A stretch of DNA of 64,000 bases from NCBI GenBank assembly GCA_947475895.1, contig CANJMF010000010.1, positions 28,972-92,971 of the forward strand. The letters are read 5' to 3'. Shown one piece after another: positions 55,879-64,000 of this stretch. Within the stretch, counting starts at the first letter, position 1, and each line of letters starts with the position of its first letter. This stretch comes from Fidelibacterota bacterium (lineage in GTDB: Bacteria; Pseudomonadota; Alphaproteobacteria; Rhodospirillales; Rhodospirillaceae). Below the pieces are notes generated by a model. The model was not told the origin of the DNA. It did no database searches and saw only the letters and a program-made list of their open reading frames with translations. Both the position numbers and the translations under genes were made by a program.

Positions 55879-56028
55879 ACCGTAGACCCCTTACCCCGAA
55901 TGCCGCGACCGAACCCCGCGACCAAGCCCGCGAAATGCAAGGCTTTCCGTTTACATTCCGCTTTTTATGACTATAAGCCCGGGACCTCGGCCCACAAGCC
56001 CGTTCCCTTTCCAGCGCGCGAGACCGTT

Positions 56029-57054
56029 ATGCGGGTAGATCTATTTGATTTCGACCTGCCGGAGGGACTCATTGCCGCGCGCCCGGTCAGTCCCCGCGAT
56101 TCCGCGCGTCTGCTTCATGTACAGGCTGATCACCTCACGGATCGTCTCATTCCAGCGCTTCCGACGCTTTTGCGCCGGGGCGACGTCATGGTTTTCAACG
56201 ATACGCGTGTCATTCCGGCCCGATTGTTTGGAAAGCGCGGCCAGGTCGCTGTGGAGATTCTTCTTCATAAACAACAAACGCACGACACCTGGCAGGGGTT
56301 GAGTCGTCCCGCAAAAAGATTGAAACCCGGTCAAGTTGTTGAATTTGCTGAAGAATTGTCGGCCGAGGTGATCGGGCGCGATGGTGGAACTGTCACATAC
56401 CGCTTCAATCGGTCGGGGGCCGACCTTGCCGCCACCATCGCCCGCATCGGCCATATTCCCCTGCCGCCCTATATGCACCGTGACGACGACGCCCGCGACC
56501 GCACCGACTATCAAACGGTTTATGCCGCCCGCGATGGCGCTGTTGCGGCACCCACGGCTGGGCTCCATTTCACGCCCGAACTCCTCGCGAATCTGGATGC
56601 CGCTGGCATCGGTCGCGTCCACGTCACCTTGCATGTGGGGGCGGGCACGTTCCTGCCGGTGAATGTTGACGACACCACCGATCACGTCATGCATGCCGAG
56701 TGGGGCGAGGTCTCGCCCGAAAACGCCGCCGTTCTGAATACCGCCAAGACTGCCGGCGGGCGGATTATCGCGGTGGGAACCACATCGTTGCGCCTTCTGG
56801 AAAGTGCTGCCGGCGACGACGGCGTGATTCGGCCCTTCACCGGCGATACAAGCATCTTCATAACGCCGGGCTACCGCTTTAAAACGGCCGATATGCTCAT
56901 GACCAATTTCCATCTGCCGCGCTCGACGCTCTTCATGCTGGTGTGCGCCTTCGCCGGATACGACCGCATGCGCAGCGCGTACACACACGCCATCGCAAAA
57001 GGTTATCGTTTCTACTCCTACGGCGACGCCTCGCTGTTGGAGCGAACGTCATGA
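56029..57054 (+). CDS. queA: S-adenosylmethionine:tRNA ribosyltransferase-isomerase
   Basis: 341 residues from ATG 56029 ([19 protein letters not shown]). Earlier starts add unconserved sequence. [50 protein letters not shown] and [19 protein letters not shown] are QueA hallmarks. It adds the cyclopentene ring from SAM to preQ1 in tRNA. ATGA overlap with tgt. Confidence 0.97.
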   Translation: MRVDLFDFDLPEGLIAARPVSPRDSARLLHVQADHLTDRLIPALPTLLRRGDVMVFNDTRVIPARLFGKRGQVAVEILLHKQQTHDTWQGLSRPAKRLKPGQVVEFAEELSAEVIGRDGGTVTYRFNRSGADLAATIARIGHIPLPPYMHRDDDARDRTDYQTVYAARDGAVAAPTAGLHFTPELLANLDAAGIGRVHVTLHVGAGTFLPVNVDDTTDHVMHAEWGEVSPENAAVLNTAKTAGGRIIAVGTTSLRLLESAAGDDGVIRPFTGDTSIFITPGYRFKTADMLMTNFHLPRSTLFMLVCAFAGYDRMRSAYTHAIAKGYRFYSYGDASLLERTS

Positions 57055-58208
57055 GTGAATTCAAATACGAACTTCTGACCACCGACGGCAACGCGCGCCT
57101 GGGCCGTGTCCACACCGCGCACGGCATCGTCGATACGCCGGCGTTCATGCCGGTCGGCACTGCCGCCACGGTGAAAGGCATGTTCCCCGATATGGTCGCC
57201 GCCAGCGGCGCGCAGATCATTCTCGCCAACACCTATCACCTGATGCTGCGCCCCGGCGCCGAGTTGATCGCCAAGTTCGGCGGCGTGCGGCCCTTCATGA
57301 ACTGGCATGGTCCTTTGCTGACGGACTCCGGCGGCTATCAGGTCATGTCGCTGGCGAAGCTGCGCAAAATGAGCGAGGACGGCGTCACCTTTCAGTCGCA
57401 TGTGGACGGCTCGCGCCATCATCTAACGCCCGAGCGCTCGGTCCAATTGCAGCACCTTCTCGGCGCTACCATCACCATGGCCTTCGACGAATGCACGCCG
57501 TTTCCCGCCGACAAGGATACGGTTGCGGACAGCATGCGTTTGTCCATGCGGTGGGCGAAGCGTTCGCAGAATGCTTACGTCCCGCGTCCCGGCTACGGCT
57601 TGTTCGGCATCGTGCAAGGCGGTGTTCACGCCGATCTACGTGCCGAATCCGCCGACGCGTTGAAAGCACTCAACTTCGAAGGCTACGCCATCGGCGGTCT
57701 GGCGGTGGGCGAGGGGCAAGAGCTGATGTTCGGCACCCTCGATCACACCGTGCAACATCTCCCGGCCGAGAAGCCGCGCTACCTCATGGGCGTCGGCAAA
57801 CCCGGCGATATCGTTGGCGCCGTCGTGCGCGGCTGCGACATGTTCGATTGCGTGCTGCCCACGCGCTCAGGCCGCACGGCACAAGCGTTCACCCGCTACG
57901 GCACATTGAATCTGCGCAACGCGCGTCACACCAGCGATCCGACGCCGCTCGATGAATCCGTCGACTGCCCCGCCAGCCGCCAATACAGCCGCGCTTACTA
58001 TCATCACCTCATCCGCAGCGGTGAGTTGCTCGGGCTCATGCTGCTGTCGCAACACAATATCGCCTTCTACCAGACGATCATGAAAGAGCTGCGCGAAGCC
58101 ATCCGCACGCACACGCTCACCGAATACGTCCGTAAATTTTATGCGGACCAAGAGCGCGGTCCTGACGCTGATGGCCCCGATACCGACTCTAATGAAGACG
58201 CCGCCTGA
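57051..58208 (+). CDS. tgt: tRNA-guanine transglycosylase
   Basis: 385 residues from ATG 57051. [40 protein letters not shown] (active Asp), [20 protein letters not shown] and [12 protein letters not shown]. The zinc site is expected in the C-terminal third, although the ligands were not each verified (the [15 protein letters not shown] region is present). It swaps guanine-34 for preQ1. Overlaps both neighbours in the queA-tgt-queG run. Confidence 0.97.
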   Translation: MSEFKYELLTTDGNARLGRVHTAHGIVDTPAFMPVGTAATVKGMFPDMVAASGAQIILANTYHLMLRPGAELIAKFGGVRPFMNWHGPLLTDSGGYQVMSLAKLRKMSEDGVTFQSHVDGSRHHLTPERSVQLQHLLGATITMAFDECTPFPADKDTVADSMRLSMRWAKRSQNAYVPRPGYGLFGIVQGGVHADLRAESADALKALNFEGYAIGGLAVGEGQELMFGTLDHTVQHLPAEKPRYLMGVGKPGDIVGAVVRGCDMFDCVLPTRSGRTAQAFTRYGTLNLRNARHTSDPTPLDESVDCPASRQYSRAYYHHLIRSGELLGLMLLSQHNIAFYQTIMKELREAIRTHTLTEYVRKFYADQERGPDADGPDTDSNEDAA

Positions 58209-59346
58209 CCGCGAGGCGATCCGCGAACACGCCCGATCGCTCGGGTTCGATGTGGTGCGTTTTGCGCGCGCGGAATCCTCAGAACAAACCCGCGCGGCCT
58301 TCGTCGATTTTCTCGCGCGTGGATATGACGGCGACATGGGCTGGATGCGCGCCAACGCCGACCGCCGCGCCGACCCCAAAGTTCTGTGGCCCGAAGCCCG
58401 CAGCGTCGTCATGGTGGGCATGAACTACGGCCCCGACCACGATCCGCGCGCGGCGCTGCAGGAAACCAGCAACGCCGTCATCAGCGTCTACGCGCGTAAC
58501 AAGGATTATCACGACGTTCTCAAAAAACGCCTGAAGCAACTGGCGCGGTGGCTCGCTGAAAGTGCCGCCACCGACGTGAAGATCTTTGTCGATACCGCGC
58601 CGGTCCTCGAAAAACCCTTAGCGCAACAAGCCGGACTGGGCTGGCAAGGCAAGCACACCAATCTGGTCTCACGCCAATTCGGCTCGTGGCTTTTCCTCGG
58701 CGAGGTGTTCACGGCGCTGGAGATTGAACCTGATTCGCCCGAAGATAACCACTGCGGCGCCTGTCGTGCGTGTCTCGACGTTTGCCCGACCAAGGCCTTC
58801 ACCGGTCCCTATCAGTTGGACGCGCGCCGCTGCATTTCCTATCTGACGATCGAGCATAAGGGACACATCGACCGCGATCTCCGCCCGCTCATGGGTAATC
58901 GCATCTACGGCTGCGACGATTGCCTTAGCGTCTGTCCCTGGAACAAGTTCGCGCAAACCGCCACCGAGCCCGGCTTTCTGCCGCGCGACGCGTTATCGGC
59001 ACCAAAGCTCGCCGATTTTGCTGCACTCGATGATGCAGCATTTCGCACACTCTTCTCCGGCTCACCGGTCAAGCGAATCGGGCGCGACCGGTTTGTGCGC
59101 AATGTGCTGATCGCAGTGGGAAACAGTGGCGATGGAGCGCTGCTGGACGTTGCAGCACAACGGCTCAGTGATGAATCGGCCGTGGTGCGTGCGGCGGCGA
59201 TATGGGCCGTGAAACGGCTTGCAGGCTCTGAGGATGAGGCGCGGCTGCGCGCAACGCACTGCGACGGCGAAGCCGATGCAGACGTCCGTGCTGAGTGGAC
59301 GGCCGAGGTCTCGAACGCCTCGACCGTCGCTGTGTCGCGCGGATAA
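58192..59346 (+). CDS. queG: Epoxyqueuosine reductase
   Basis: 384 residues from ATG 58192 inside the end of tgt. [12 protein letters not shown], then two iron-sulfur cluster motifs [16 protein letters not shown] and [13 protein letters not shown], and a C-terminal HEAT-like part ([20 protein letters not shown]). The cobalamin-dependent enzyme finishes queuosine in tRNA. It needs B12, as does methylmalonyl-CoA mutase in this window. Confidence 0.96.
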   Translation: MKTPPDREAIREHARSLGFDVVRFARAESSEQTRAAFVDFLARGYDGDMGWMRANADRRADPKVLWPEARSVVMVGMNYGPDHDPRAALQETSNAVISVYARNKDYHDVLKKRLKQLARWLAESAATDVKIFVDTAPVLEKPLAQQAGLGWQGKHTNLVSRQFGSWLFLGEVFTALEIEPDSPEDNHCGACRACLDVCPTKAFTGPYQLDARRCISYLTIEHKGHIDRDLRPLMGNRIYGCDDCLSVCPWNKFAQTATEPGFLPRDALSAPKLADFAALDDAAFRTLFSGSPVKRIGRDRFVRNVLIAVGNSGDGALLDVAAQRLSDESAVVRAAAIWAVKRLAGSEDEARLRATHCDGEADADVRAEWTAEVSNASTVAVSRG

Positions 59347-59360
59347 CGAAAAGACTCAAT

Positions 59361-59801
59361 TTACTGCTGAGCGGCGAGGGCGCGGGCCAGTTGGCTCAAG
59401 GCTTCCTGGTGGCGCTGATTCGAAATGCTGGCGAAGTTACGCGCGAGTTCCAGGCACATGCGCTGGCGCGGGTTCATCGTCTCATCTTCGGTCGAATCGA
59501 GGCCCTCGAAGAAATAGGTAATCGGCACATTCAACACGCGGGTGATTTCGAACAGGCGCCCGGCCGAAATGCGGTTGATGCCGCGTTCGTATTTGTGGGC
59601 CTGTTGATAGGTCACGCCGATCATGTCCGCCATTTGCTGCTGGCTAAGGCCGAGCATGATGCGGCGCTCGCGGATGCGGGCTCCCACATGGCGATCAATC
59701 GAGCTGGCGCGATTCGCCGGCGGTAGTTTGACAGTTCCCCCGTCCATCGTCATTTTCCCAACCTGAGGTGAAGTGGTTGCAGATGGTTTTCCATCCTGCA
59801 T
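59361..59801 (-). CDS. XRE-family transcriptional regulator, PraR-like
   Basis: 146 residues. ATG 59753 with GGGA upstream would give 130 and may be the true start. HTH region DRHVGARIRERRIMLGLSQQ...MADMIGVTYQQAHKYERGIN, then RISAGRLFEITRVLNVPITYFFEGL. This arrangement is common in Alphaproteobacteria (PraR/SinR-like) and controls attachment or stationary-phase traits in some species. C-terminal helices (QRHQEALSQLARALAAQQ) may mediate dimerisation. Targets unknown. It lies convergent to queG. Confidence 0.88.
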   Translation of the reverse strand: MQDGKPSATTSPQVGKMTMDGGTVKLPPANRASSIDRHVGARIRERRIMLGLSQQQMADMIGVTYQQAHKYERGINRISAGRLFEITRVLNVPITYFFEGLDSTEDETMNPRQRMCLELARNFASISNQRHQEALSQLARALAAQQ

Positions 59802-59970
59802 GTTCTGTTGAGCCGGCTCCCATGCCGTTTCAACACCTCGGATTGTATGGACGAAACTTCCCGAATACCCGCAGTTTCTTGTGAAAAATTGTTACCCAAC
59901 GTTATGCGATTGTTAAATCGCACCCCGTGTACATCTCCGGTTATCTCGGAATGTTAAGACGCGGGCCGCC

Positions 59971-60576
59971 CTAGGTCTTATCTTTAACGAGCTTCTCGAC
60001 CTGGGCCTGCATGGCGTTGAGCTGCGCCTTCAGAGTGTCGATGTCCTCCGGGGCGCTCGGTGTCGCTCCGGCCGACGGCGTTTCCGCGCGGCCACCGACG
60101 GCACGGCCGAACGGATTGAACAGCTTCATGGCGTTTTCGAACAACACCATGTTTTGTTTGCCCATCTCTTCGAAGCGCTGAACCGGAAACAGACCTTTGA
60201 AGGTCTCTTGCAGCGCGTGGCGCATGTGCGATTCGTTTTGGTGGAACGTATCCATGCTTTGTTCAAGGTAACGCGGCACGAGGCCGCCGAGCGAATCACC
60301 ATAAAAACCGATGATTTGTCGCAAGAACTTGATCGGCAACAGGTTCTGCCCTTTGCCTTCTTGCTCGACGATGATTTGTGTCAGCACAGAGCGCGTGATG
60401 TCTTCGCCGGTCTTGGCGTCCATCACGACAAACTCTTGGCCCTCTTTGACTATTTCGGCCAAGTAGTCGAGTGTTACGTACCTCGATGTTGCCGTATTAT
60501 AAAGCCGCCGATTGGCGTACTTCTTGATGGCAATAGGCGCTACGCCGCCTTTATCTTCTTTTGCGTCTTCGGCCAT
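59971..60576 (-). CDS. phaR: Polyhydroxyalkanoate synthesis repressor
   Basis: 201 residues from ATG 60576 (MAEDAKEDKGG). A start at 60624 would lie inside the palindrome at 60611-60627 and is less likely. PHB accumulation-regulatory domain: IKKYANRRLYNTATSRYVTLDYLA, then VVMDAKTGEDITRSVLTQII and FLRQIIGFYGDSLGGLVPRYL, with a C-terminal coiled coil. It represses phasin and PHA genes and is released by binding to PHA granules. Divergent from the PHA synthase-like genes. Confidence 0.95.
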   Translation of the reverse strand: MAEDAKEDKGGVAPIAIKKYANRRLYNTATSRYVTLDYLAEIVKEGQEFVVMDAKTGEDITRSVLTQIIVEQEGKGQNLLPIKFLRQIIGFYGDSLGGLVPRYLEQSMDTFHQNESHMRHALQETFKGLFPVQRFEEMGKQNMVLFENAMKLFNPFGRAVGGRAETPSAGATPSAPEDIDTLKAQLNAMQAQVEKLVKDKT

Positions 60577-60610
60577 TTTTTTATGGGCCCCTTGATCCCC
60601 GACAGTCTTT

Positions 60611-60627
60611 ATTGTGCTATGCACAAT
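60611..60627. promoter_or_regulatory. Candidate PhaR operator (perfect palindrome)
   Basis: ATTGTGC-TAT-GCACAAT, a 7-base perfect inverted repeat with a 3-base centre, containing TGC-N3-GCA. Published PhaR sites in alphaproteobacteria are of the CTGC-N3/4-GCAG type. It lies between divergent phaR and the PHA synthase genes. Confidence 0.5.
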
Positions 60628-60704
60628 GGCACTGTGTCAAAGCTCAAGACTCGTGCAGCAAAACCGTTGTTTCCACCACCCGCCTGGGGACATAATTTGC
60701 GCCA

Positions 60705-61145
60705 ATGACGACCGATCCGCCGCCAGATTATTCAATGTTAGCCAAGCGTTACATGGATCTGTGGCAAGAACAGATCGGTGGTATGGCCAAAGACCCCAAC
60801 CAGCTATCCGGGGCCATGGCGGCCTGGACCAAGTTGGCCGAGGGCATGTTGCGCAGCACAGGGGGCCAAAATGAGCAGCAATCCGGCGCCAAAACCGCCC
60901 CCCCTTCCGCCGCTTCCCGCCCCGCTCCGCCTGGGACCACGACCGCTTCCGCTCCATCTGGCCATGGAGGGGTGGATCTTACAGATGTCCTTAAACGGCT
61001 TGATGCCATCGACCGACGCCTTGCCGCTTTGGAAGCAGTTCAAGGACGCGTGGATGCCGGCAGCGTTTCCGACGGCGCAGGGGATGAACGACCCGCTGCA
61101 CCGCGTCGCAGCCGAAGCCCTCGGAAAAAACCCGGAGACATTTAG
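60705..61145 (+). CDS. Small PHA-synthase-associated protein
   Basis: 146 residues. The N-terminal part PPPDYSMLAKRYMDLWQEQI and MAAWTKLAEGML is helical and resembles small proteins found upstream of class-III-like PHA synthases. A Pro/Ala/Thr-rich linker follows, then a heptad segment VDLTDVLKRLDAIDRRLAALEA and a basic tail. It may act as a PhaE-like partner or phasin-like factor, by position. The last 275 bases are read in a second frame by the synthase-like gene. Confidence 0.65.
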   Translation: MTTDPPPDYSMLAKRYMDLWQEQIGGMAKDPNQLSGAMAAWTKLAEGMLRSTGGQNEQQSGAKTAPPSAASRPAPPGTTTASAPSGHGGVDLTDVLKRLDAIDRRLAALEAVQGRVDAGSVSDGAGDERPAAPRRSRSPRKKPGDI

Positions 61146-62202
61146 CGGCTCCTGGCAATCGGCTCTCGATGCCTCGCGGTTTTTGACCGCGGTCACCGAC
61201 GAGGCGCATGCCCGCATGGAACGATTCATGTGCGGCATCATGACGTACCAATATCATTCGCACCGCCGCACGCTCGAATCGGCACCCGCGGTTTGGAACC
61301 ATGGTGTCGCGACCTTGCGCGACTACGGCGGTCCCGCCGATGCGTCGCCGACGCTGTTCGTGCCGTCGCTTATCAACCGCGCCTACGTCCTCGATTTGTC
61401 CCTCAACAACAGTCTGTTGCGCACAGCCGCAAAAGATTTGCGCGCGTACTTGCTCGATTGGGGCGAGCCCGGCGACGGCGAAAAACAATTCACCATGGAA
61501 GACTACGTCGACGCTGTGCTGATTCCAGCGCTCGCCGAAGTAAAGGCGCGCACGGGGCAGACGCCGCGTCTCGTTGGTTACTGCATGGGTGGCACTTTAA
61601 GTGTCGCACCTGCTGTGCTGCGTCCCGATCTCATTTCGAAGTTGGCGCTCCTCGCAACGCCGTGGGATTTTCATGTGGGCAGTGAGCCCTCGCGTTTGAT
61701 GCTCGCCGGCTTTCGCCCTGTGATCGAAAGCATTCTGGGCGCCAACGGCTGCGCGCCCGTCGATTTGCTGCAAACGCTGTTCGCGTCGCTCGATCCCACA
61801 TTGGTCGGACGCAAATTCCGAAACTTCGCGGCACTCGATTCTCGCTCTGATGCCGCGCGGCGTTTCATCGAGCTCGAGGATTGGCTCAACGACGGCATCG
61901 TGCTCGCCGAACCCGTCGCGCGCGAATGTCTCTTCGGCTGGTACACCGCCAACGAGACAGCAAGCAACACATGGCGCATGAACGGCACGGTGATCGACCC
62001 CGCAAAAATCACCGCGCCGACACTCGCGGTTCTACCGACCAACGATCGCATCGTGCCGCCTGAGTCCGCACGTAAACTTGCGGCGTCCATCCCGCGCGCC
62101 GAAATGCATACGGTTAATCTCGGTCACATCGGCATGGTCGCGGGAAGCGAAGCGCCGAAGGCGGTTTATGCGCCGCTGATCGCGTGGCTCAAGGCGCCTT
62201 GA
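60871..62202 (+). CDS. PHA synthase-like alpha/beta-hydrolase (class III PhaC-like)
   Basis: 443 residues from ATG 60871, preceded at six bases by GGGGG, although this overlaps the preceding gene by 275 bases. The N-terminal LRLGPRPLPLHLA stretch is one I recall from alphaproteobacterial relatives and supports the early start. Catalytic set: LVGYCMGGTLS with Cys nucleophile in the PhaC-type box, PTNDRIVPP (Asp) and NLGHIGMV (His). Also PTLFVPSLINRAYVLDL and LLDWGEPG, as in PhaC. It may polymerise hydroxyacyl-CoA or be a related acyltransferase. Its end overlaps norM by 37 bases (convergent). Confidence 0.8.
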   Translation: MSSNPAPKPPPLPPLPAPLRLGPRPLPLHLAMEGWILQMSLNGLMPSTDALPLWKQFKDAWMPAAFPTAQGMNDPLHRVAAEALGKNPETFSGSWQSALDASRFLTAVTDEAHARMERFMCGIMTYQYHSHRRTLESAPAVWNHGVATLRDYGGPADASPTLFVPSLINRAYVLDLSLNNSLLRTAAKDLRAYLLDWGEPGDGEKQFTMEDYVDAVLIPALAEVKARTGQTPRLVGYCMGGTLSVAPAVLRPDLISKLALLATPWDFHVGSEPSRLMLAGFRPVIESILGANGCAPVDLLQTLFASLDPTLVGRKFRNFAALDSRSDAARRFIELEDWLNDGIVLAEPVARECLFGWYTANETASNTWRMNGTVIDPAKITAPTLAVLPTNDRIVPPESARKLAASIPRAEMHTVNLGHIGMVAGSEAPKAVYAPLIAWLKAP

Positions 62203-63590
62203 TTTGACGCGCTAATATGCCGGTCCATCAACCGCCAGAAACGTACGTTTAACACCAACGCCGCCGCCATAAGACCGAATGCGAGGCCCCACCAAATTCC
62301 TTCGGCACCGAGTCCAAAGTGAAAACCCAACACCCACGCCACCGGAAATCCTACAACCCAATAGCAAAATCCGGCCAGCACCATTGGCACGCGCGTATCT
62401 TTCAAGCCGCGCAAAGCGCCCACGGCAATCGTCTGCGCGCCGTCGAACACTTGGAAGATCGCGCAAATCCACAACAGGCGCACCACCAGCGAAATCACGT
62501 CGGCGTCGCCGGGGACATTCGGATCCAAATTGAACAGGTATGCGATCTGGCGCGGCGCGATGAACATCACCGCCGCTGCAATCGCCATGAAGCCGACGCC
62601 CAGCAGAAACGATGCCTTCGCCGCACGCTTGGCCGAGCGCGGATTTTTCGCGCCCATGTGAAAACCGATCCGCACATTTGCTGCCTGGGCCGTCGCGAGC
62701 GGAACCATGAACGTGAGTGACGCGACGTTGATCGTCACCTGATGGGCGGCCAGGACCGTATTCCCCATCAGGCCCATCATGAGCGCCGCCACCATGAACA
62801 GAATAATTTCCACTCCGATGGTGACGGCGATGGGCCAACCCAGGCTCGCCAGTTCTCGCACCACCGCCCAATCGATCGGGCCATTCAGGCGGCCGGGAAT
62901 TTTCACGCGGTGCACCACGGCGGCCGTCGCCAGCATCGCGATCCACAAGGTGATCACCGTCGCGGTCGCCGAGCCCAGATAACCCATCTCGGGCAATCCC
63001 ACGCTGCCGTGAATCAATCCATAGTTCAGGCAGCCGTTGCTGATCAGCGCGCAGATCGAGATCACCATCACCGGCCGCGCGCGTCCCATCGCCGCCAAGT
63101 AGGAACGCTGGAGTGCCAGGATCAGCGACGCGGGGGCTGCCAACAGCAGAATGTGATTATATTGCGCGACGTCGTGCGCCAGCGCCACCGGTTCGCCGAA
63201 CAGCAATAGCACGTCTTCCAGATCGAGCATGATCAGCATCAGCGGCACAGCGGCCGCAAGGGCTAGCAGCAGGCCAGCGCGCAAAATGGGCGCGATGCGT
63301 TCTAGCGTTTCCGCACCGCGCGCGTGCGCCACAAGAACGCCGACGCCCATGACTAAACCCTGAAGCACAGCGCCGAGTGTGAAAAACGTACCGGCGCCTA
63401 ATCCTCCGGCAGCGATGGCATCGTGGCCGATGGTGCCCAGAATCACGGTGTCGGTGACACCCATGCCGATTTGGGCCAACTGGGCCAAAGCCAACGGGGC
63501 GGCTAGATGCAAGGTCGCGCCGAGTTCCTTTCCGAAGGAAGCGTCAGCAGGATTCGTGTGCAGTGCGGTAGAGGAAACTTGGGTCGTCAT
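62166..63590 (-). CDS. MATE-family multidrug exporter (NorM-like)
   Basis: 474 residues, twelve hydrophobic segments in two pseudo-symmetric halves. LAAPLALAQLAQIGMGVTDT start, GVLVAHARGA, a second half from about 245 with GVEIILFMVAALMMGLMGN and RIGFHMGAKNPRSAKRAAK, and VFDGAQTIAVGALRGLKDTR are MATE landmarks. It exports cationic compounds in exchange for Na+ or H+. The 5' region carries its own promoter, a 36-codon leader ORF and alternative stems that may mask AAAGAAAG, the ribosome site eight bases before the ATG. Confidence 0.93.
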   Translation of the reverse strand: MTTQVSSTALHTNPADASFGKELGATLHLAAPLALAQLAQIGMGVTDTVILGTIGHDAIAAGGLGAGTFFTLGAVLQGLVMGVGVLVAHARGAETLERIAPILRAGLLLALAAAVPLMLIMLDLEDVLLLFGEPVALAHDVAQYNHILLLAAPASLILALQRSYLAAMGRARPVMVISICALISNGCLNYGLIHGSVGLPEMGYLGSATATVITLWIAMLATAAVVHRVKIPGRLNGPIDWAVVRELASLGWPIAVTIGVEIILFMVAALMMGLMGNTVLAAHQVTINVASLTFMVPLATAQAANVRIGFHMGAKNPRSAKRAAKASFLLGVGFMAIAAAVMFIAPRQIAYLFNLDPNVPGDADVISLVVRLLWICAIFQVFDGAQTIAVGALRGLKDTRVPMVLAGFCYWVVGFPVAWVLGFHFGLGAEGIWWGLAFGLMAAALVLNVRFWRLMDRHISASNQGALSHAISGA

Positions 63591-63598
63591 AGCGAAGT

Positions 63599-63637
63599 CT
63601 TTCTTTTCGGGCCACTGGCGGTGGCTTTCAAAGAAAG
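63599..63637 (-). promoter_or_regulatory. Mutually exclusive stems covering the MATE ribosome-binding site
   Basis: On the transcript, CTTTCTTT (63637-63630) is perfectly complementary to AAAGAAAG (63606-63599), the MATE Shine-Dalgarno. The same CTTTC can instead pair with GAAAG (63629-63625) across a 3-base loop, freeing the site. A further stem GCCAC/GTGGC (63625-63611) lies between. Confidence 0.5.
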
Positions 63638-63647
63638 TCCACGCCGA

Positions 63648-63758
63648 CTAGGCAATACGGAGTGCGGTGAGGGTGCTCGCCGGCCACGTGAGGCCAGCGC
63701 ACGCGGCCATTCGCAGGCCGACAGAGAGTGCGGTGCATCGTTTTGATCGTGACATCAT
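63648..63758 (-). CDS. Putative 36-residue leader peptide of the MATE gene
   Basis: ATG-ATG start at 63758 preceded by GGGAGGC at ideal spacing, far stronger than the MATE ribosome site, and TAG at 63650-63648. The peptide begins MMSRSKRCTALSVGLRMAAC and ends TLTALRIA. It ends 57 bases before the MATE ATG, just before the alternative stems. Too short for standard gene callers. No homologue is known to me. It could be a ribosome-stalling leader or a chance ORF. Confidence 0.5.
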   Translation of the reverse strand: MMSRSKRCTALSVGLRMAACAGLTWPASTLTALRIA

Positions 63759-63799
63759 GAAGTCGCCTCCCTGTTTTAATGGTGGTCCGAAGGGCCGGG

Positions 63800-63828
63800 G
63801 TGATAGGCCCGCCCGCGCATTCTGTCAA
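63800..63828 (-). promoter_or_regulatory. Sigma-70-like promoter of the MATE transcript
   Basis: Complement: TTGACA (63828-63823), 17-base spacer, TATCAC (63805-63800). Perfect -35 and optimal spacing, 4 of 6 in the -10. Start expected near 63793, about 35 bases before the leader ORF. Confidence 0.6.
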
Positions 63829-63870
63829 CCATCGCGACTTTGCGATTGGCCGTGACCTGACGGCTTTTTT

Positions 63871-64000
63871 TGTACCGGTCGATTTGAGAGAATTGACCCT
63901 GACAGAAGGAGCTGAAGATGGGGAAACGTGGATTTGGTGCCGAGCAGATTGTTTCCAAGTTAAGGCAGATCGAGGTGCTGATGGCGCAGGGCAAGACTGC
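63871..64000 (+). mobile_element. Left end of an IS3-like insertion sequence (cut by window edge)
   Basis: The IS3-type orfA begins at 63918. The upstream TGTACCGGTCGATTTGAGAG starts with TG as IS3-family ends do and is the likely terminal inverted repeat, with the boundary near 63871. The right end and target duplication are outside the window. Confidence 0.65.
63918..64000 (+). CDS. IS3-family transposase OrfA (5' part only)
   Basis: ATG at 63918 with AGGAG upstream. The 27 visible residues, MGKRGFGAEQIVSKLRQIEV followed by LMAQGKT, match the start of the helix-turn-helix OrfA of IS3 transposases. The rest is cut off, so intactness is unknown. Confidence 0.88.
   Translation, partial: MGKRGFGAEQIVSKLRQIEVLMAQGKT

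Larger units (their letters stand above)
63591..63917. other. MATE leader region and left end of an insertion sequence
   Basis: The left part (63591-63828, complement) is the MATE leader with promoter, short ORF and stems, listed separately. The right part holds a GCCGT/ACGGC hairpin with T7 (63849-63871) and then the IS left end. No other gene seen. Confidence 0.6.

Noticed and set aside
63849..63871. GCCGT/ACGGC hairpin with T7 as a terminator
   Set aside because: No rightward gene ends there. It may be only the insertion target or part of the IS border, so it was not listed as a terminator.

Overview
The window reads as a chromosomal segment of a GC-rich alphaproteobacterium. Pointers are a PHA cycle with a PhaR repressor, an intracellular PHB depolymerase, an HWE-type histidine kinase, a GGAAC-N16-CGTT (EcfG-type) promoter match, a PraR-like XRE regulator and a B12-dependent methylmalonyl-CoA mutase. 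The genus cannot be fixed from the sequence. No tRNA, rRNA or CRISPR was recognised. One insertion sequence begins at the right edge.

Layout, left to right. 1-590: 5' part of a phytase-like esterase gene behind a Pho-box-like repeat. 703-1242: membrane protein. 1464-12170: surface-polysaccharide block with three glycosyltransferases, an O-antigen ligase-like protein, the dTDP-rhamnose genes rfbCBDA, a GT39-like membrane protein and ppnN. 12559-14851: cold-shock protein, PHB depolymerase, GST. 15165-21449: signalling block with a 1410-residue HAMP-repeat hybrid kinase, a free receiver, a receiver-HWE kinase and a second free receiver. 21470-30304: heme block with hemH diverging from hemA-hemL-(kinase-regulator)-hemC-hemE-hemF-hemJ, followed by an RlmI-type methyltransferase. 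32491-34354: agmatine deiminase and N-carbamoylputrescine amidase. 36002-41208: mutA-mutB-meaB. 42034-45459: molybdate uptake (mop, modABC, LysR regulator). 45514-47914: small exported proteins and a lipoprotein hydrolase. 48311-53020: second glycan block with a glycosyltransferase/phosphoglycosyltransferase fusion, a DegT aminotransferase and a GT39-like protein. 53268-55370: subtilase. 56029-59346: queA-tgt-queG. 59361-62202: XRE regulator, phaR and two overlapping PHA genes. 62166-63758: MATE exporter with a short leader ORF. 63871-64000: IS3-like element.

How the parts fit. The heme operon uses the C5 route (glutamyl-tRNA reductase plus GSA aminomutase), which is unusual for Alphaproteobacteria, and carries its own translationally coupled two-component system. 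A direct repeat of OmpR-site geometry lies in the hemH/hemA divergent region. The PHA genes flank a palindrome of the TGC-N3-GCA type bound by PhaR. The molybdate genes share CGATATAT motifs resembling Mo-box half-sites, and the TOBE/Mop domain normally fused to ModC is encoded separately.

The least expected structure is upstream of the MATE gene: a consensus-like promoter, a 36-codon ORF with a strong Shine-Dalgarno sequence, and two mutually exclusive stems, one covering the MATE ribosome-binding site. This is the layout of a ribosome-stalling attenuator. Other points worth attention are a 275-bp dual-frame overlap in the PHA locus and the five 92-residue repeats in the hybrid kinase.
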